DNA of 64,000 nucleotides, from positions 1-64,000 of the forward strand of contig VGGK01000002.1 in assembly GCA_016868665.1 (NCBI GenBank). Direction: 5' to 3'. The DNA comes from Chlorobiota bacterium (GTDB taxonomy: Bacteria; Bacteroidota; Chlorobiia; Chlorobiales; Chlorobiaceae). Each line of letters starts with the position of its first letter. Position 1 is the stretch's first letter. Of this stretch, positions 55,808 to 64,000 are shown one piece after another. The notes beneath the pieces were generated by a model. The model had not been told where the DNA came from. It did no database searches and saw only the letters and a program-made list of their open reading frames with translations. Both the position numbers and the translations under genes were made by a program.

Positions 55808-55879
55808 GGTGCCGGCGGAGCGCAACGCGCTCAGCTCAGTGATATGGACAATAACGCTTAAAAAACAGAATACGCCATC

Positions 55880-56869
55880 ATGGATTACAAGAAAGCCGGA
55901 GTGGATATCAGTGCGGGAGAGGAGTTCGTTCGCCTGATCAAACCCCAGGTGCGCCAGACCTTTACTCCGGGAGTCATAACCGATATAGGCGCTTTCGGCG
56001 GTTTTTTTCAGCCGGATTTTACAGGATACAGCAAGCCTGTGCTGGTCAGCAGCATCGATGGCGTAGGCACCAAGCTTAAGATCGCCATCGAACTTGGCAT
56101 CTACGATACGGTCGGTTCATGTCTGGTGAATCACTGCGTGAACGATATTCTGGTTTGCGGAGCCAAACCGCTCTTTTTTCTCGATTATTATGCCTGCGGC
56201 AGACTTTCACCCTCGATAGCAGCGGGGGTTGTTACCGGGATGGTGAAGGCCTGCCGGGAGAACGGCTGCGCGCTTATCGGAGGCGAGACCGCCGAGATGC
56301 CCGGCGTTTACGACGAGGCGGACTTCGATCTTGCCGGTTCGATCGTGGGAGTGGTCGATCACGCGAAAATCGTGAACGGATCGACGATCGGGGAGGGGGA
56401 CGTGCTTGTCGGGCTTCCATCTACAGGCTTGCATACCAACGGCTATTCGCTTGCACGAAAAGTGTTCGAGGGCAGGATGCGCGAGCGTTTTGCGGGGCTT
56501 GACGGCACTGTCGGCGAAGAGCTGCTCAGGGTGCACCGCAGCTATCTGCAGGTTATCGCCCCGCTGTCGGGCAATATCGATGTGAGGGGCCTCTCTCATA
56601 TCACCGGCGGCGGGCTGACCGGCAACACCATGCGTATCGTTCCCAAGGGGCTCGATCTTTCAGTTGACTGGTCTTCATGGCCCGAACCGGCCATTTTCGA
56701 TATCATCCGGAAAGAGGGAGAGGTTCCTGAAGAGGACATGCGCCGTACCTTCAATCTCGGCATCGGTCTCGTGATGGTAATTCGCCGGGAAGGGGTTGCA
56801 GCTATCATGGACTATTTGAAATCAAAGGGTGAAATTGCATACATTATAGGTTCAGTGACCAGAGCATGA
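55880..56869 (+). CDS. purM: Phosphoribosylformylglycinamidine cyclo-ligase
   Basis: AIR synthetase that closes the imidazole ring in purine synthesis. Family marks are [14 protein letters not shown] at the start, the GVGTKLKIA and [17 protein letters not shown] core, [14 protein letters not shown], and ALxGL-like [34 protein letters not shown] completes the set. The 329-residue length is standard. It has its own 72-bp upstream gap after lysC. Confidence 0.96.
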   Translation: MDYKKAGVDISAGEEFVRLIKPQVRQTFTPGVITDIGAFGGFFQPDFTGYSKPVLVSSIDGVGTKLKIAIELGIYDTVGSCLVNHCVNDILVCGAKPLFFLDYYACGRLSPSIAAGVVTGMVKACRENGCALIGGETAEMPGVYDEADFDLAGSIVGVVDHAKIVNGSTIGEGDVLVGLPSTGLHTNGYSLARKVFEGRMRERFAGLDGTVGEELLRVHRSYLQVIAPLSGNIDVRGLSHITGGGLTGNTMRIVPKGLDLSVDWSSWPEPAIFDIIRKEGEVPEEDMRRTFNLGIGLVMVIRREGVAAIMDYLKSKGEIAYIIGSVTRA

Positions 56870-57003
56870 TGCTTTTTGCATTTTTTCGCAGAAAAAGGCA
56901 TTATTTCTTATAGTGAGCGGTATCTGATCGAAGCTGACGGGGGTTCCGGAAGCGTCAGGGAGCTATTCCCGGATTGTGTCGCGCAATAATTAACAAATAC
57001 GCT

Positions 57004-57711
57004 ATGCTGACGTTAATTGCCATTATAGCAGTGAGCTACATTATCGGATCCATTCCCACCAGCATCATGGCGGGAAAAATGCTCAAAGGCATCGATGTGC
57101 GTAAGTTCGGCAGCGGTAACGCCGGAGGGACGAACGCTTTCAGGGTACTTGGCTGGAAAGCAGGCCTTACGGTCACGCTGATCGATATCGTCAAGGGCGT
57201 CGTTGCCGCTGTTTCCGTGGTTGCTTTTTTTCGCCATTATCCCATCGATATTTTTCCTGATATGAACGAAGTAGCCTTGCGACTGGTTGCCGGAATGAGC
57301 GCAGTGGTCGGTCATGTCTTTACGGTTTTCGCCGGTTTCAAGGGGGGCAAGGGGGTCAGCACTGCGGCCGGCATGCTTATCGGCATAGCTCCCGTCAGCA
57401 TGCTCATGGTGATCGGCGTTTTTTTGCTCACCATCTATGTCTCCCGTTATGTTTCGGTGGCATCTATGCTTGCTGCAGTCGCGTTTCCGCTGATCATCGC
57501 CATACGCAAGTATATTTTCGAGCTTGGAAGCGGTCTGGATTACTATATCAGGCTGTTCGGCGCCCCGGTTTCATTTCATGACAGTCTCGACTATCACCTG
57601 CTGATTTTCGGTCTGATCGTAGCCCTCGGGATTCTTTACACCCATCGAGCCAACATCAGGAGACTGCTGGCCGGCACCGAGAATCGGGTAACTTTCGGCA
57701 AGCATTCGTGA
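57004..57711 (+). CDS. plsY: Acyl-phosphate glycerol-3-phosphate acyltransferase
   Basis: Membrane enzyme that transfers an acyl group from acyl phosphate to glycerol-3-phosphate, starting phospholipid synthesis. The motifs [26 protein letters not shown] and [20 protein letters not shown] are family signatures. About five membrane helices are visible. The 235-residue length is typical. The stop codon overlaps the gpsA start (GTGA), so both enzymes of early phospholipid synthesis are coupled. Confidence 0.95.
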   Translation: MLTLIAIIAVSYIIGSIPTSIMAGKMLKGIDVRKFGSGNAGGTNAFRVLGWKAGLTVTLIDIVKGVVAAVSVVAFFRHYPIDIFPDMNEVALRLVAGMSAVVGHVFTVFAGFKGGKGVSTAAGMLIGIAPVSMLMVIGVFLLTIYVSRYVSVASMLAAVAFPLIIAIRKYIFELGSGLDYYIRLFGAPVSFHDSLDYHLLIFGLIVALGILYTHRANIRRLLAGTENRVTFGKHS

Positions 57712-58730
57712 CTGTTTCCGGGGATTTTCTCAACATAGCCGTTCTTGGCGCGGGAAGCTGGGGTACGACACTTGCCGTGCTTCTGGCCAGAAAGGGTCAC
57801 TGCGTTTCGTTGTGGGCTCATCGTCCTGAATTCGCCCGGCAGCTCTCCGCCGAGCGTGAAAATCGCCGATACCTTCAAGGCGTCGCATTTCCTGCAAATC
57901 TAAGGGTCACGGATTCGATCGTCGATGCGGTAACTCCTGCCTCCATGATCGTGACTGCCGTACCTTCCCAGGCTCTTCGCGAAACCGCCGAACAGCTCAG
58001 AGGGATTTCCATGCAGGGACGCATCATCGTGAACGTCGCCAAGGGTATCGAGCTGCGGACAGGGAAACGCATGTCGGAGGTGCTGCTTGAAACGATTCCG
58101 GAACTTGTTCCTGCGCAGGTTTCCGCTCTTTACGGGCCGAGTCATGCAGAAGAGGTTTCAAGGGAGTTGCCGACCACGGTCGTGGCCTCATCTCCGTCGC
58201 GGGAAACGGCTGAAAAGATTCAGGACGCGTTCCGCACCAGCATGTTTCGCGTTTATACCAACACTGACATCGTCGGGGTTGAAATAGCCGGTTCGGTGAA
58301 GAACGTCATCGCCATCGCTGCGGGTATTTCGGACGGTATCGGTTATGGCGATAATGCGAAGGCGGCAATCATCACCCGCGGCCTCGCTGAAATATCGAGG
58401 CTATGCGAGCGACTGGGCGGCGATCCGGTAACGGTTTCGGGGCTTTCGGGCATCGGCGATCTTGTGGTTACCTGCCTGAGCAGGCACAGCCGCAATCGCT
58501 ATGTCGGTGAAGAGATCGGCAAGGGTCGTTCGCTCGACGATGTGGTGAGCCATATGGATATGGTCGCAGAAGGGGTGCTTACCTCGAAATCCGTCTACGA
58601 ACTGAGCCGTACCTGTGGCGTCGAAATGCCTATAACCCAGGCGGTCTACGAGATGCTCTTCGAGCAGAAACCGGTTCTGCAGGCAACCCTCGATCTGATG
58701 ACCCGCGAGCCGAAGACGGAGATCTATTAA
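57708..58730 (+). CDS. gpsA: Glycerol-3-phosphate dehydrogenase [NAD(P)+]
   Basis: Makes sn-glycerol-3-phosphate from dihydroxyacetone phosphate. The NAD(P) fold is [21 protein letters not shown] (residues 11-31). The catalytic lysine is in [13 protein letters not shown], and [21 protein letters not shown] is conserved. The GTG start overlaps the plsY stop. It converges on sixA, with 5 bp between stop codons. Confidence 0.96.
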   Translation: MTVSGDFLNIAVLGAGSWGTTLAVLLARKGHCVSLWAHRPEFARQLSAERENRRYLQGVAFPANLRVTDSIVDAVTPASMIVTAVPSQALRETAEQLRGISMQGRIIVNVAKGIELRTGKRMSEVLLETIPELVPAQVSALYGPSHAEEVSRELPTTVVASSPSRETAEKIQDAFRTSMFRVYTNTDIVGVEIAGSVKNVIAIAAGISDGIGYGDNAKAAIITRGLAEISRLCERLGGDPVTVSGLSGIGDLVVTCLSRHSRNRYVGEEIGKGRSLDDVVSHMDMVAEGVLTSKSVYELSRTCGVEMPITQAVYEMLFEQKPVLQATLDLMTREPKTEIY

Positions 58731-58735
58731 TCGCC

Positions 58736-59227
58736 TCAATCCTTTTTTTTAGGGTAGTCGTACCATACCCCTTTTCCTGTTCGTTCTCCGGTTTCCTTCC
58801 AGCTTTCTCCCATATCGATCCGCATCACGCCGCAGGTGACCATGTTTTCGAGGTACTCTCCTGTCAGCAGGTTCGAGAATTCCGTCATGACAGGATTGTG
58901 CCCGAACAGTATCGCCGACTGGCAGCTGTCGGGAAGCGTACGAACTATCCTGAGAAGATCCGATGTGCTGCCGGTATAGATATCCATATTCTGAACAATA
59001 GCCTCTTTCGGATAACCGAGGATGCCGGCGAATATTTCAGCTGTTGTGATTGCCCGGATTGCTGGGCTCGATACCATTATGCCGGGAACTATATGTTTCT
59101 TTTTAAGCCGTTCAGCCATGATTGGAGCTGATTCCATTCCGCGATCGTTCAGGGTTCGTTCGAAATCACTGAGCTGCTGGTTGTCCCAGCTTGATTTGGC
59201 GTGTCTGACGAGGTAGAGGGTTTTCAT
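58736..59227 (-). CDS. sixA: SixA-like phosphohistidine phosphatase
   Basis: Histidine phosphatase superfamily member that can remove phosphate from phosphohistidine. The catalytic motif is LYLVRHAKSSW (R8, H9), the usual second histidine is in AILFGHNPVM, and SDFERTLNDRG is the family-specific loop. It is 163 residues. The start overlaps the end of nagZ by 4 bp, making it the third gene of a coupled trio. The substrate may be a phosphorelay or PTS-type protein. Confidence 0.9.
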   Translation of the reverse strand: MKTLYLVRHAKSSWDNQQLSDFERTLNDRGMESAPIMAERLKKKHIVPGIMVSSPAIRAITTAEIFAGILGYPKEAIVQNMDIYTGSTSDLLRIVRTLPDSCQSAILFGHNPVMTEFSNLLTGEYLENMVTCGVMRIDMGESWKETGERTGKGVWYDYPKKKD

Positions 59228-60348
59228 TTGCAGTAATAAATAAAGCGTTCCTTGAGCTTCATGATCCGGTGATATGATCGATCGATTCGGGTTTTGCTGA
59301 TGGTTCCCTCCTTAACCAGGCGGTGAAGGATCGACGTTGCTTTTTCCGCTATGTCAGGATCGTAGGCTGTATTGTTGCCGAAGAGCAGGATATCCACGCC
59401 GGCTTCCACGGCAAGCCGAATGGCTTCATCAAGCTCGTAATGGGCAGCAATGGCCTGCATCTGCATGTCATCGCTGAGAATCACGCCTCCAAATCCGAGT
59501 TTCTGCCTGAGGCGATCGTCCAGAACCTTTTTCGAAAGGGTTGCCGGAAAGCGGCTGTCGAGTTTCCGGTTGAATACGTGTGCGGTCATGACGGCATCGT
59601 CGTAACCGGCTTCTGTCATGACCCGGTAGGGTTCCAGCTCTTTTTCCGACCAGCTTCCGGTAACGTCGGTGAAGTCCTTGTGTGTATCGGTTTTCGAACT
59701 GCCGTGTCCCGGAAAATGCTTGAATACCGGAATGATTCCCTCTTCGCGGAACGCTGCCGCAGTCAGCATGGCATGCCGGGCGACAATCGCCGGATCTGCA
59801 GAGTAGCTGCGTCCGAGTCGGCCTATGACCGGGTTGTCCGGATTGACGTTCAGATCGAGTACCGGTGCGAGGTTCATATTTATGCACATCGATTTCATGG
59901 TCGCTGCGGTTTTTCGTGCAGCGGAGGAGGTGCTGTCGGGATTGTCGAGCATACCGAGATATGCTGCGGAAACTGATGCCGGAAAGCCTTTCGATGCTTT
60001 CAGTCGGTTCACTTTTCCTCCTTCCTGATCTATTGCGATGAAGAGCGGTATTTCCGACAGTTCCTGCAGACCGGTTGTCAGCTTCGAGAGCTGTTCCCGG
60101 TTTGCGATGTTTCTTGTCGGCGATTTCAGGGGCACATCGTAATCGAACAGTACTACCCCGCCTATATGGCGGGAGCGGATATCTCCGACGATTTCCGGAG
60201 CATCAGCTACAGTCATGCCCCGGAAGCCTATCATGAGCATCTGGCCTATCTTTATGGAGAGGCTGTCCGTCCGGGTGGAGGCCTGCAGGGGCGGGCCGGG
60301 AAAGATCGCGAAAAGCAGCAGGGCGGCCAGAGCGATCAGCTGTTTCAT
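59224..60348 (-). CDS. nagZ: Beta-N-acetylhexosaminidase (GH3, NagZ-like)
   Basis: Glycoside hydrolase family 3 enzyme that removes N-acetylglucosamine in peptidoglycan recycling. The NagZ signature is [14 protein letters not shown] (K210-H211, acid/base histidine in the following loop). The nucleophile is D293 in [10 protein letters not shown] signal peptide-like start ([21 protein letters not shown]) suggests export, in contrast to the cytoplasmic E. coli enzyme. It overlaps clpB and sixA by 4 bp each. Confidence 0.9.
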   Translation of the reverse strand: MKQLIALAALLLFAIFPGPPLQASTRTDSLSIKIGQMLMIGFRGMTVADAPEIVGDIRSRHIGGVVLFDYDVPLKSPTRNIANREQLSKLTTGLQELSEIPLFIAIDQEGGKVNRLKASKGFPASVSAAYLGMLDNPDSTSSAARKTAATMKSMCINMNLAPVLDLNVNPDNPVIGRLGRSYSADPAIVARHAMLTAAAFREEGIIPVFKHFPGHGSSKTDTHKDFTDVTGSWSEKELEPYRVMTEAGYDDAVMTAHVFNRKLDSRFPATLSKKVLDDRLRQKLGFGGVILSDDMQMQAIAAHYELDEAIRLAVEAGVDILLFGNNTAYDPDIAEKATSILHRLVKEGTISKTRIDRSYHRIMKLKERFIYYCK

Positions 60349-61673
60349 GCGACTCCCGTGTTTTTGGTTATCTGCAGTTCGCCTTCAGTCATGCGGACAA
60401 GCACGCTGTCTCCCTCCTGAACCGTCCCGGAGAGGATCATCTCCGAGAGTCTGTTGGTAATTTTTCTCTGCATCACGCGTTTGAGCGGACGGGCGCCGAA
60501 CGCCGGATCGAATCCCGCATCGGCAAGCCAGTCCAGTGCTTCAGGGGTAATCTCCATCGAAATACGCTGGCGCATGGCCGTAGCCCTGATGCGATCGAAC
60601 TGTACCAGCACGATATGGCGGAGATCTTCTCTGGAGAGCGGAGTGAAGAGGATGATCTCGTCGATCCTGTTCAGGAACTCGGGCCGCACCTGCTGCTTGA
60701 GCAGCTGAAAGAGCTTGTCGTGCAGTCCGGACAGCACGGCGTCCCTGCCTGCACCGTCCATTTTTTCCATTTCCGACTGGATAAGATGGGCACCGATGTT
60801 GCTAGTCATGATGATGATGGTGTTCTTGAAATTCACCGTATGACCCTTGCTGTCGGTCAGACGTCCGTCATCGAGAATCTGCAGAAGGATATTGAAGACG
60901 TCGGGGTGCGCTTTTTCGATCTCGTCAAGCAGAACTACCGAAAAGGGTTTGCGTCTTACGGCTTCGGTCAGCTGTCCCCCTTCCTCGTAGCCGACGTAAC
61001 CGGGAGGGGCGCCCACCAGCCGGCTTACGTTGTGCGACTCCATATATTCGCTCATGTCGATGCGTATCAGCGAATCTTCATCGTCGAACAGGTATTCCGC
61101 AAGGGTGCGCGCAAGCTCGGTTTTTCCGACGCCGGTCGGACCGAGAAAAATGAAGGAGCCGATAGGGCGCTTTTCGTCTCCCATACCGGCGCGCGATCGC
61201 TTCACTGCCTCGCTGACTGCGCTGACTGCCTCGTGCTGCCCGATCACCCGTTTGTGCAGTTCGTCCTCGATGCCGAGCAGCTTCTGTCGTTCCGACTGCA
61301 GCATCTTGCTGACCGGTATGCCGGTCCATCGGGAGACGATATCGGCGATATCCTCGGCATCGATCTCCTCTTTCATGATGAGGTCGCCTGCGGCCTGTTT
61401 CTCTTCTATTTTTCTGCGGTTTTCCTCGATGTCGCGCTCGATGCGCGCAATGCTGCCGTAACGGATTTCGGCCACTTTGCCGTAGTCGCCCTGCCGCTCA
61501 TATTCTTCGGCCTGCACTCTCAGCTGTTCGAGTTCTGACTTCAGGTCGCGCGATCCTCTTATAAGCTCTTTTTCGCTTTCCCACTGGGCTTTCACTCTGG
61601 TCTGTTCTTCGACAAGCCCGGCAAGCTGCTTTTCAATTTCCTGGAGGCGCTGTCTGGTATCTGCGTTACTCAT
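60345..61673 (-). CDS. C-terminal half of ClpB chaperone (NBD2 only)
   Basis: AAA+ protein matching only the second half of ClpB. It starts inside the coiled-coil middle domain ([26 protein letters not shown]) and continues through one ATPase domain. That domain has Walker A GPTGVGKT (178-185), Walker [12 protein letters not shown], the pore loop [13 protein letters not shown], the arginine finger RPEFLNRID, and the C-terminal sensor 2 GARPLKR. The N-domain and the first ATPase domain are absent (442 of about 860 residues). The truncation is not an interrupted gene, because kdsA lies divergent upstream. It is coupled to nagZ. Its partner, if any, is unknown. Confidence 0.9.
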   Translation of the reverse strand: MSNADTRQRLQEIEKQLAGLVEEQTRVKAQWESEKELIRGSRDLKSELEQLRVQAEEYERQGDYGKVAEIRYGSIARIERDIEENRRKIEEKQAAGDLIMKEEIDAEDIADIVSRWTGIPVSKMLQSERQKLLGIEDELHKRVIGQHEAVSAVSEAVKRSRAGMGDEKRPIGSFIFLGPTGVGKTELARTLAEYLFDDEDSLIRIDMSEYMESHNVSRLVGAPPGYVGYEEGGQLTEAVRRKPFSVVLLDEIEKAHPDVFNILLQILDDGRLTDSKGHTVNFKNTIIIMTSNIGAHLIQSEMEKMDGAGRDAVLSGLHDKLFQLLKQQVRPEFLNRIDEIILFTPLSREDLRHIVLVQFDRIRATAMRQRISMEITPEALDWLADAGFDPAFGARPLKRVMQRKITNRLSEMILSGTVQEGDSVLVRMTEGELQITKNTGVA

Positions 61674-61800
61674 ATTTTTTCTCTTGTTTGATTACCGGAT
61701 GCGAATAAAAAATAATGTTGTAAATTTAACATCAGTCGAAAATTTCATTTCCTCTCATTCAGGGGTAAAGGTAACTATCAGTAAAACAACCGGTAACACC

Positions 61801-62631
61801 GTGCAAAAGTTCTCAATCGGCACTATTGACCTGCCCGCGGACGGTTCTCTTTTTTTTATTGCCGGTCCCTGCGTCATCGAGAGCCGCGCGATGGCTCTCG
61901 AAGTTGCAGGGGAGCTGCGGCGCATTTCCGCCGAGGGGGGGGGGCGCTTCATATTCAAGGGTTCCTACCGCAAGGCTAACCGTTCGTCGGCTTCGTCCTT
62001 TACCGGTATCGGGGACAACGAGGCTCTCGATATTCTTGCAGAGGTCAGGGAGGGGTTCGGCATGCCTGTGCTGACCGATGTTCACGAGGTAGCGGAGGTG
62101 GAACGTACGGCGCCCTCTGTCGACGTGCTCCAGATACCGGCATTTCTGTCGCGTCAGACAGATCTGCTGGTGGCCGCCGGCCGCAGCGGGCTGGCCGTCA
62201 ATATCAAGAAAGGACAGTTTATGGCTCCCGGCGATATGGCTCATGCCGCAGCGAAGGTTTCCGCTACCGGCAACAGGAGGATCATGCTGACGGAACGCGG
62301 TTCCAGTTTCGGCTATCATAACCTCGTGGTCGATTTCCGGGGTATTCCGCAGATGGCCGAGACCGGCTATCCGGTGGTTTACGACGCAACCCACAGCCTG
62401 CAGCTTCCCGGTGCAGGCAACGGAGTTTCGGGAGGTGAGCGCCGCTATCTGCTTCCGCTCGCGCGTGCTGCCGTGGCTGCTGGAGTGAACGGACTTTTTT
62501 TTGAAGTGCATCCGGATCCTCCGTCGGCGCTTTCCGATGCGGCGACACAGATTCCTCTCGGTGATTTTGCCGGCGTCGTCAGGGAACTGCAGCGGCTTTC
62601 GCAGTGCATGCAGTCGATTCATTCACGTTAA
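61801..62631 (+). CDS. kdsA: 3-deoxy-8-phosphooctulonate synthase
   Basis: Condenses arabinose-5-phosphate with phosphoenolpyruvate to make KDO-8-phosphate for lipopolysaccharide. The family start is [20 protein letters not shown], followed by [37 protein letters not shown] and [30 protein letters not shown] lies near the end. The GTG at 61801 aligns with the usual start. The extra upstream frame to 61684 lacks similarity. It is co-transcribed with the KdsC-like gene. Confidence 0.93.
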   Translation: MQKFSIGTIDLPADGSLFFIAGPCVIESRAMALEVAGELRRISAEGGGRFIFKGSYRKANRSSASSFTGIGDNEALDILAEVREGFGMPVLTDVHEVAEVERTAPSVDVLQIPAFLSRQTDLLVAAGRSGLAVNIKKGQFMAPGDMAHAAAKVSATGNRRIMLTERGSSFGYHNLVVDFRGIPQMAETGYPVVYDATHSLQLPGAGNGVSGGERRYLLPLARAAVAAGVNGLFFEVHPDPPSALSDAATQIPLGDFAGVVRELQRLSQCMQSIHSR

Positions 62632-62646
62632 AACAGGAAGAACGTT

Positions 62647-63219
62647 TTGTCAGGTTTTCAGTATTTCGGCATGGAGCCTTCGCTGGCCGATCCATCTTCA
62701 AAGATCCAGCAGGCACTGCAGGCCGTCAGGGCTGTCATCTTTCCGGTTGACGGCGTCCTGAACGGGCCGCGTATGAACTTCGACGGTAATGGGGGGGAGA
62801 TTGTCTCAATTTCCAATCGGGACGCTTCCGCTATCCGGGTCGCACTCAGTCAGGGTCTGCATATTGCCGTGCTCTCGGATCGGGATGCGGCAGGATTCCG
62901 CCCCCTCCTTGAATCGCTCGGCGTGACCGGCATTTATCTCGGGTCATCAAGCCTTCTCGATGCCTACGACGCTTTCCTTAGGGATAGCGGTCTCGATGAC
63001 GAAGCCTGTGCCTATATCGGTGACGATATTGCCGATCTTTCCCTGCTCGAGAGAGCGGGTTTTCCTGCAACGCCGATAGACGGAGCCGACTATCTCCGGA
63101 ATCGCGTGGGCTATATTTCCGCTTACGAAGGCGGAAAGGGGTGTATCCGGGAAATTGTCGAAATGGTGTTGCAGCAGCAGGGAAAGTGGGTTTACAGCGA
63201 TCGGGAGACCGAAAGGTAG
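62647..63219 (+). CDS. KdsC-like HAD protein lacking the catalytic aspartate
   Basis: This protein is homologous to the KDO-8-phosphate phosphatase family of the HAD superfamily. It has a VDGVL segment, SNRDASAIRVAL, LSDRDAAGF and YIGDDIADLSLLERAG (metal ligands present). At the first motif the expected DVDG is IFPVDG, so the nucleophile Asp is proline (P33). The second acid D35 stays. The usual lysine of motif III is also not visible (GSSSLLDAY). It is likely inactive as a phosphatase or has another role. TTG with AGGAAG upstream is the best start. It follows kdsA by 15 bp. Confidence 0.8.
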   Translation: MSGFQYFGMEPSLADPSSKIQQALQAVRAVIFPVDGVLNGPRMNFDGNGGEIVSISNRDASAIRVALSQGLHIAVLSDRDAAGFRPLLESLGVTGIYLGSSSLLDAYDAFLRDSGLDDEACAYIGDDIADLSLLERAGFPATPIDGADYLRNRVGYISAYEGGKGCIREIVEMVLQQQGKWVYSDRETER

Positions 63220-63227
63220 CTCCGGGT

Positions 63228-64000
63228 TTATCGTCTTCTTTCTGAAGAGCATTCAGGGATCGTTCCATGCGGAACAGGCCCGTTCAGAAACCGGGCAGTC
63301 TCCTCGAGACTCAGAACTCCCACGATGTTCGTGCCGTGGTGCGGTTCGACATGCACGTCGCCCCGATATACTTTTCCTGATACGAGCGCCTGTTCGAGCG
63401 CCTTGATTTTCCCGAACAGGCTGTATGCTGCCGACTGGGGTGTCGAACAGGAAACCGGCGGGTTTTTCCGGCCGTGCATGAAGTACCCGACCGGGAGGGT
63501 CGAGACGTCGGGGTACCCATGCCAATGGGTCATAGACGCCCCCTTTTCTTCAAGTATCCCGGGAAAAACCGCTCCGGGCATCAGAGTTTTCATAATGGAC
63601 GCGATGAACGCATTGCCAAGTGCATGGGCAAGGATGGTGAAGGTATCGAACGAGGGCCTGCTTCCGGTTCCTTCCGGAAGCTCCGACGGTGTCTTGAGGT
63701 ATGCTTTTCCCTGTTCGATTCCGATTTCGACAAGGTCGGTTTCGCAATTCAGCAAGTGCTTCCGGCATCCTGACCGGGTAGTGAGCACCCGTACGTCCGG
63801 CACAGGCACGAGCATTGTCCGATCCGCGATTCTGACCGGTACCCATCCCTGAACGCTTTCTCCCGCAGGTTTTGCAGGCTGGACGGTGACCGGAAGCTGT
63901 TTTGCAAAAAATCCGTAGCTCATGCCGCTGCGCTTGTCGAGATATCTCGCTACGATTTTCCGGTAAAAATCATTGCGGTATTCAAGCCCATCGGTCGATG
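63228..64000 (-). CDS. Unidentified protein, continuing past the right edge
   Basis: The frame is open to the last base of the window, so the start is outside. I do not recognise the family. At least 257 residues are visible. Notable segments are TFTILAHALGNAFIASIMKTLMPG, a histidine-rich MTHWHGYPDVSTLPVGYFMHG and a late GDVHVEPHHGTNIVGVLSLEETARF. The clustered histidines may bind a metal. It converges on the KdsC-like gene, 8 bp apart. Confidence 0.7.
   Translation of the reverse strand, partial: STDGLEYRNDFYRKIVARYLDKRSGMSYGFFAKQLPVTVQPAKPAGESVQGWVPVRIADRTMLVPVPDVRVLTTRSGCRKHLLNCETDLVEIGIEQGKAYLKTPSELPEGTGSRPSFDTFTILAHALGNAFIASIMKTLMPGAVFPGILEEKGASMTHWHGYPDVSTLPVGYFMHGRKNPPVSCSTPQSAAYSLFGKIKALEQALVSGKVYRGDVHVEPHHGTNIVGVLSLEETARFLNGPVPHGTIPECSSERRR

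Noticed and set aside
55818-55832. Hairpin gagcgc/gcgctc after lysC as a terminator
   Set aside because: The stem is only 6 bp and no T-run follows.
61684-61800. Upstream extension of kdsA
   Set aside because: The extra 39 codons do not match the family, and the GTG at 61801 aligns with the normal start.

Overview
The window reads like a chromosomal segment of a green sulfur bacterium (Chlorobiaceae, Chlorobium/Prosthecochloris-like). This rests on gene content, not on a marker gene: a three-subunit succinate dehydrogenase/fumarate reductase with a B-type cytochrome b and an aconitase (both usable in the reductive TCA cycle), FeoAB, KDO/lipid A genes typical of a Gram-negative envelope, and a free-standing C-terminal half of ClpB of the kind I recall from Chlorobi. 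Most of the window is GC-rich. The stretch from about 4.9 to 6.5 kb is clearly AT-rich and looks acquired.

Left part (about 0.1-13.5 kb): a defence-type island. On the minus strand it holds a type I restriction-modification locus in the order hsdM, remnant of an AlbA_2/Schlafen-like gene, hsdS, a DUF5677-like gene overlapping hsdS, an unknown membrane protein, a truncated second copy of the hsdR 5' end, an intact AlbA_2/ATPase-type regulator, and full-length hsdR. Next to it is a divergent trio: a HARE-HTH winged-helix protein facing two genes with PD-(D/E)XK nuclease motifs, one of them NucS-like.

Middle part (13.5-42 kb): mostly single genes and short operons. These are a DUF1801 protein, a P2-type cation ATPase, a shikimate-kinase-like P-loop protein, a GNAT acetyltransferase, a VOC protein, an RlpA lipoprotein, an alpha/beta hydrolase, a PagL-like lipid A deacylase, an alkaline phosphatase, an SRPBCC protein, a dihydroorotate dehydrogenase-like protein with a cyclase-family hydrolase, sdhCAB, a FISUMP lipoprotein, a CorC/CNNM-type transporter with an unusual leader, a HIT protein, aconitase, feoAB, topA and an AMIN/Amidase_3 cell wall amidase.

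Right part (42-64 kb): a compact operon birA-bioB-bioF-bioG-bioC-bioD-bioA covering pimeloyl-ACP formation through biotin and its attachment. It is preceded by a near-perfect BirA operator that overlaps a consensus -35 box. Then come an acyl-CoA ligase with a Thump-like methyltransferase, convergent ppx/gppA, prmA and an NlpC/P60 lipoprotein, followed by lysC, purM, plsY-gpsA (overlapping). On the minus strand is a tightly overlapping clpB-half/nagZ/sixA operon, divergent from kdsA and a KdsC-like protein that lacks the catalytic aspartate. The last gene runs off the right edge.

The strongest leads for something new are the HARE-HTH/double-nuclease module, the DUF5677-membrane pair inserted in the type I locus, the half-ClpB coupled to NagZ and SixA, the nucleophile-less KdsC homologue, and the promoter/small-ORF leader in front of the CorC-like transporter.
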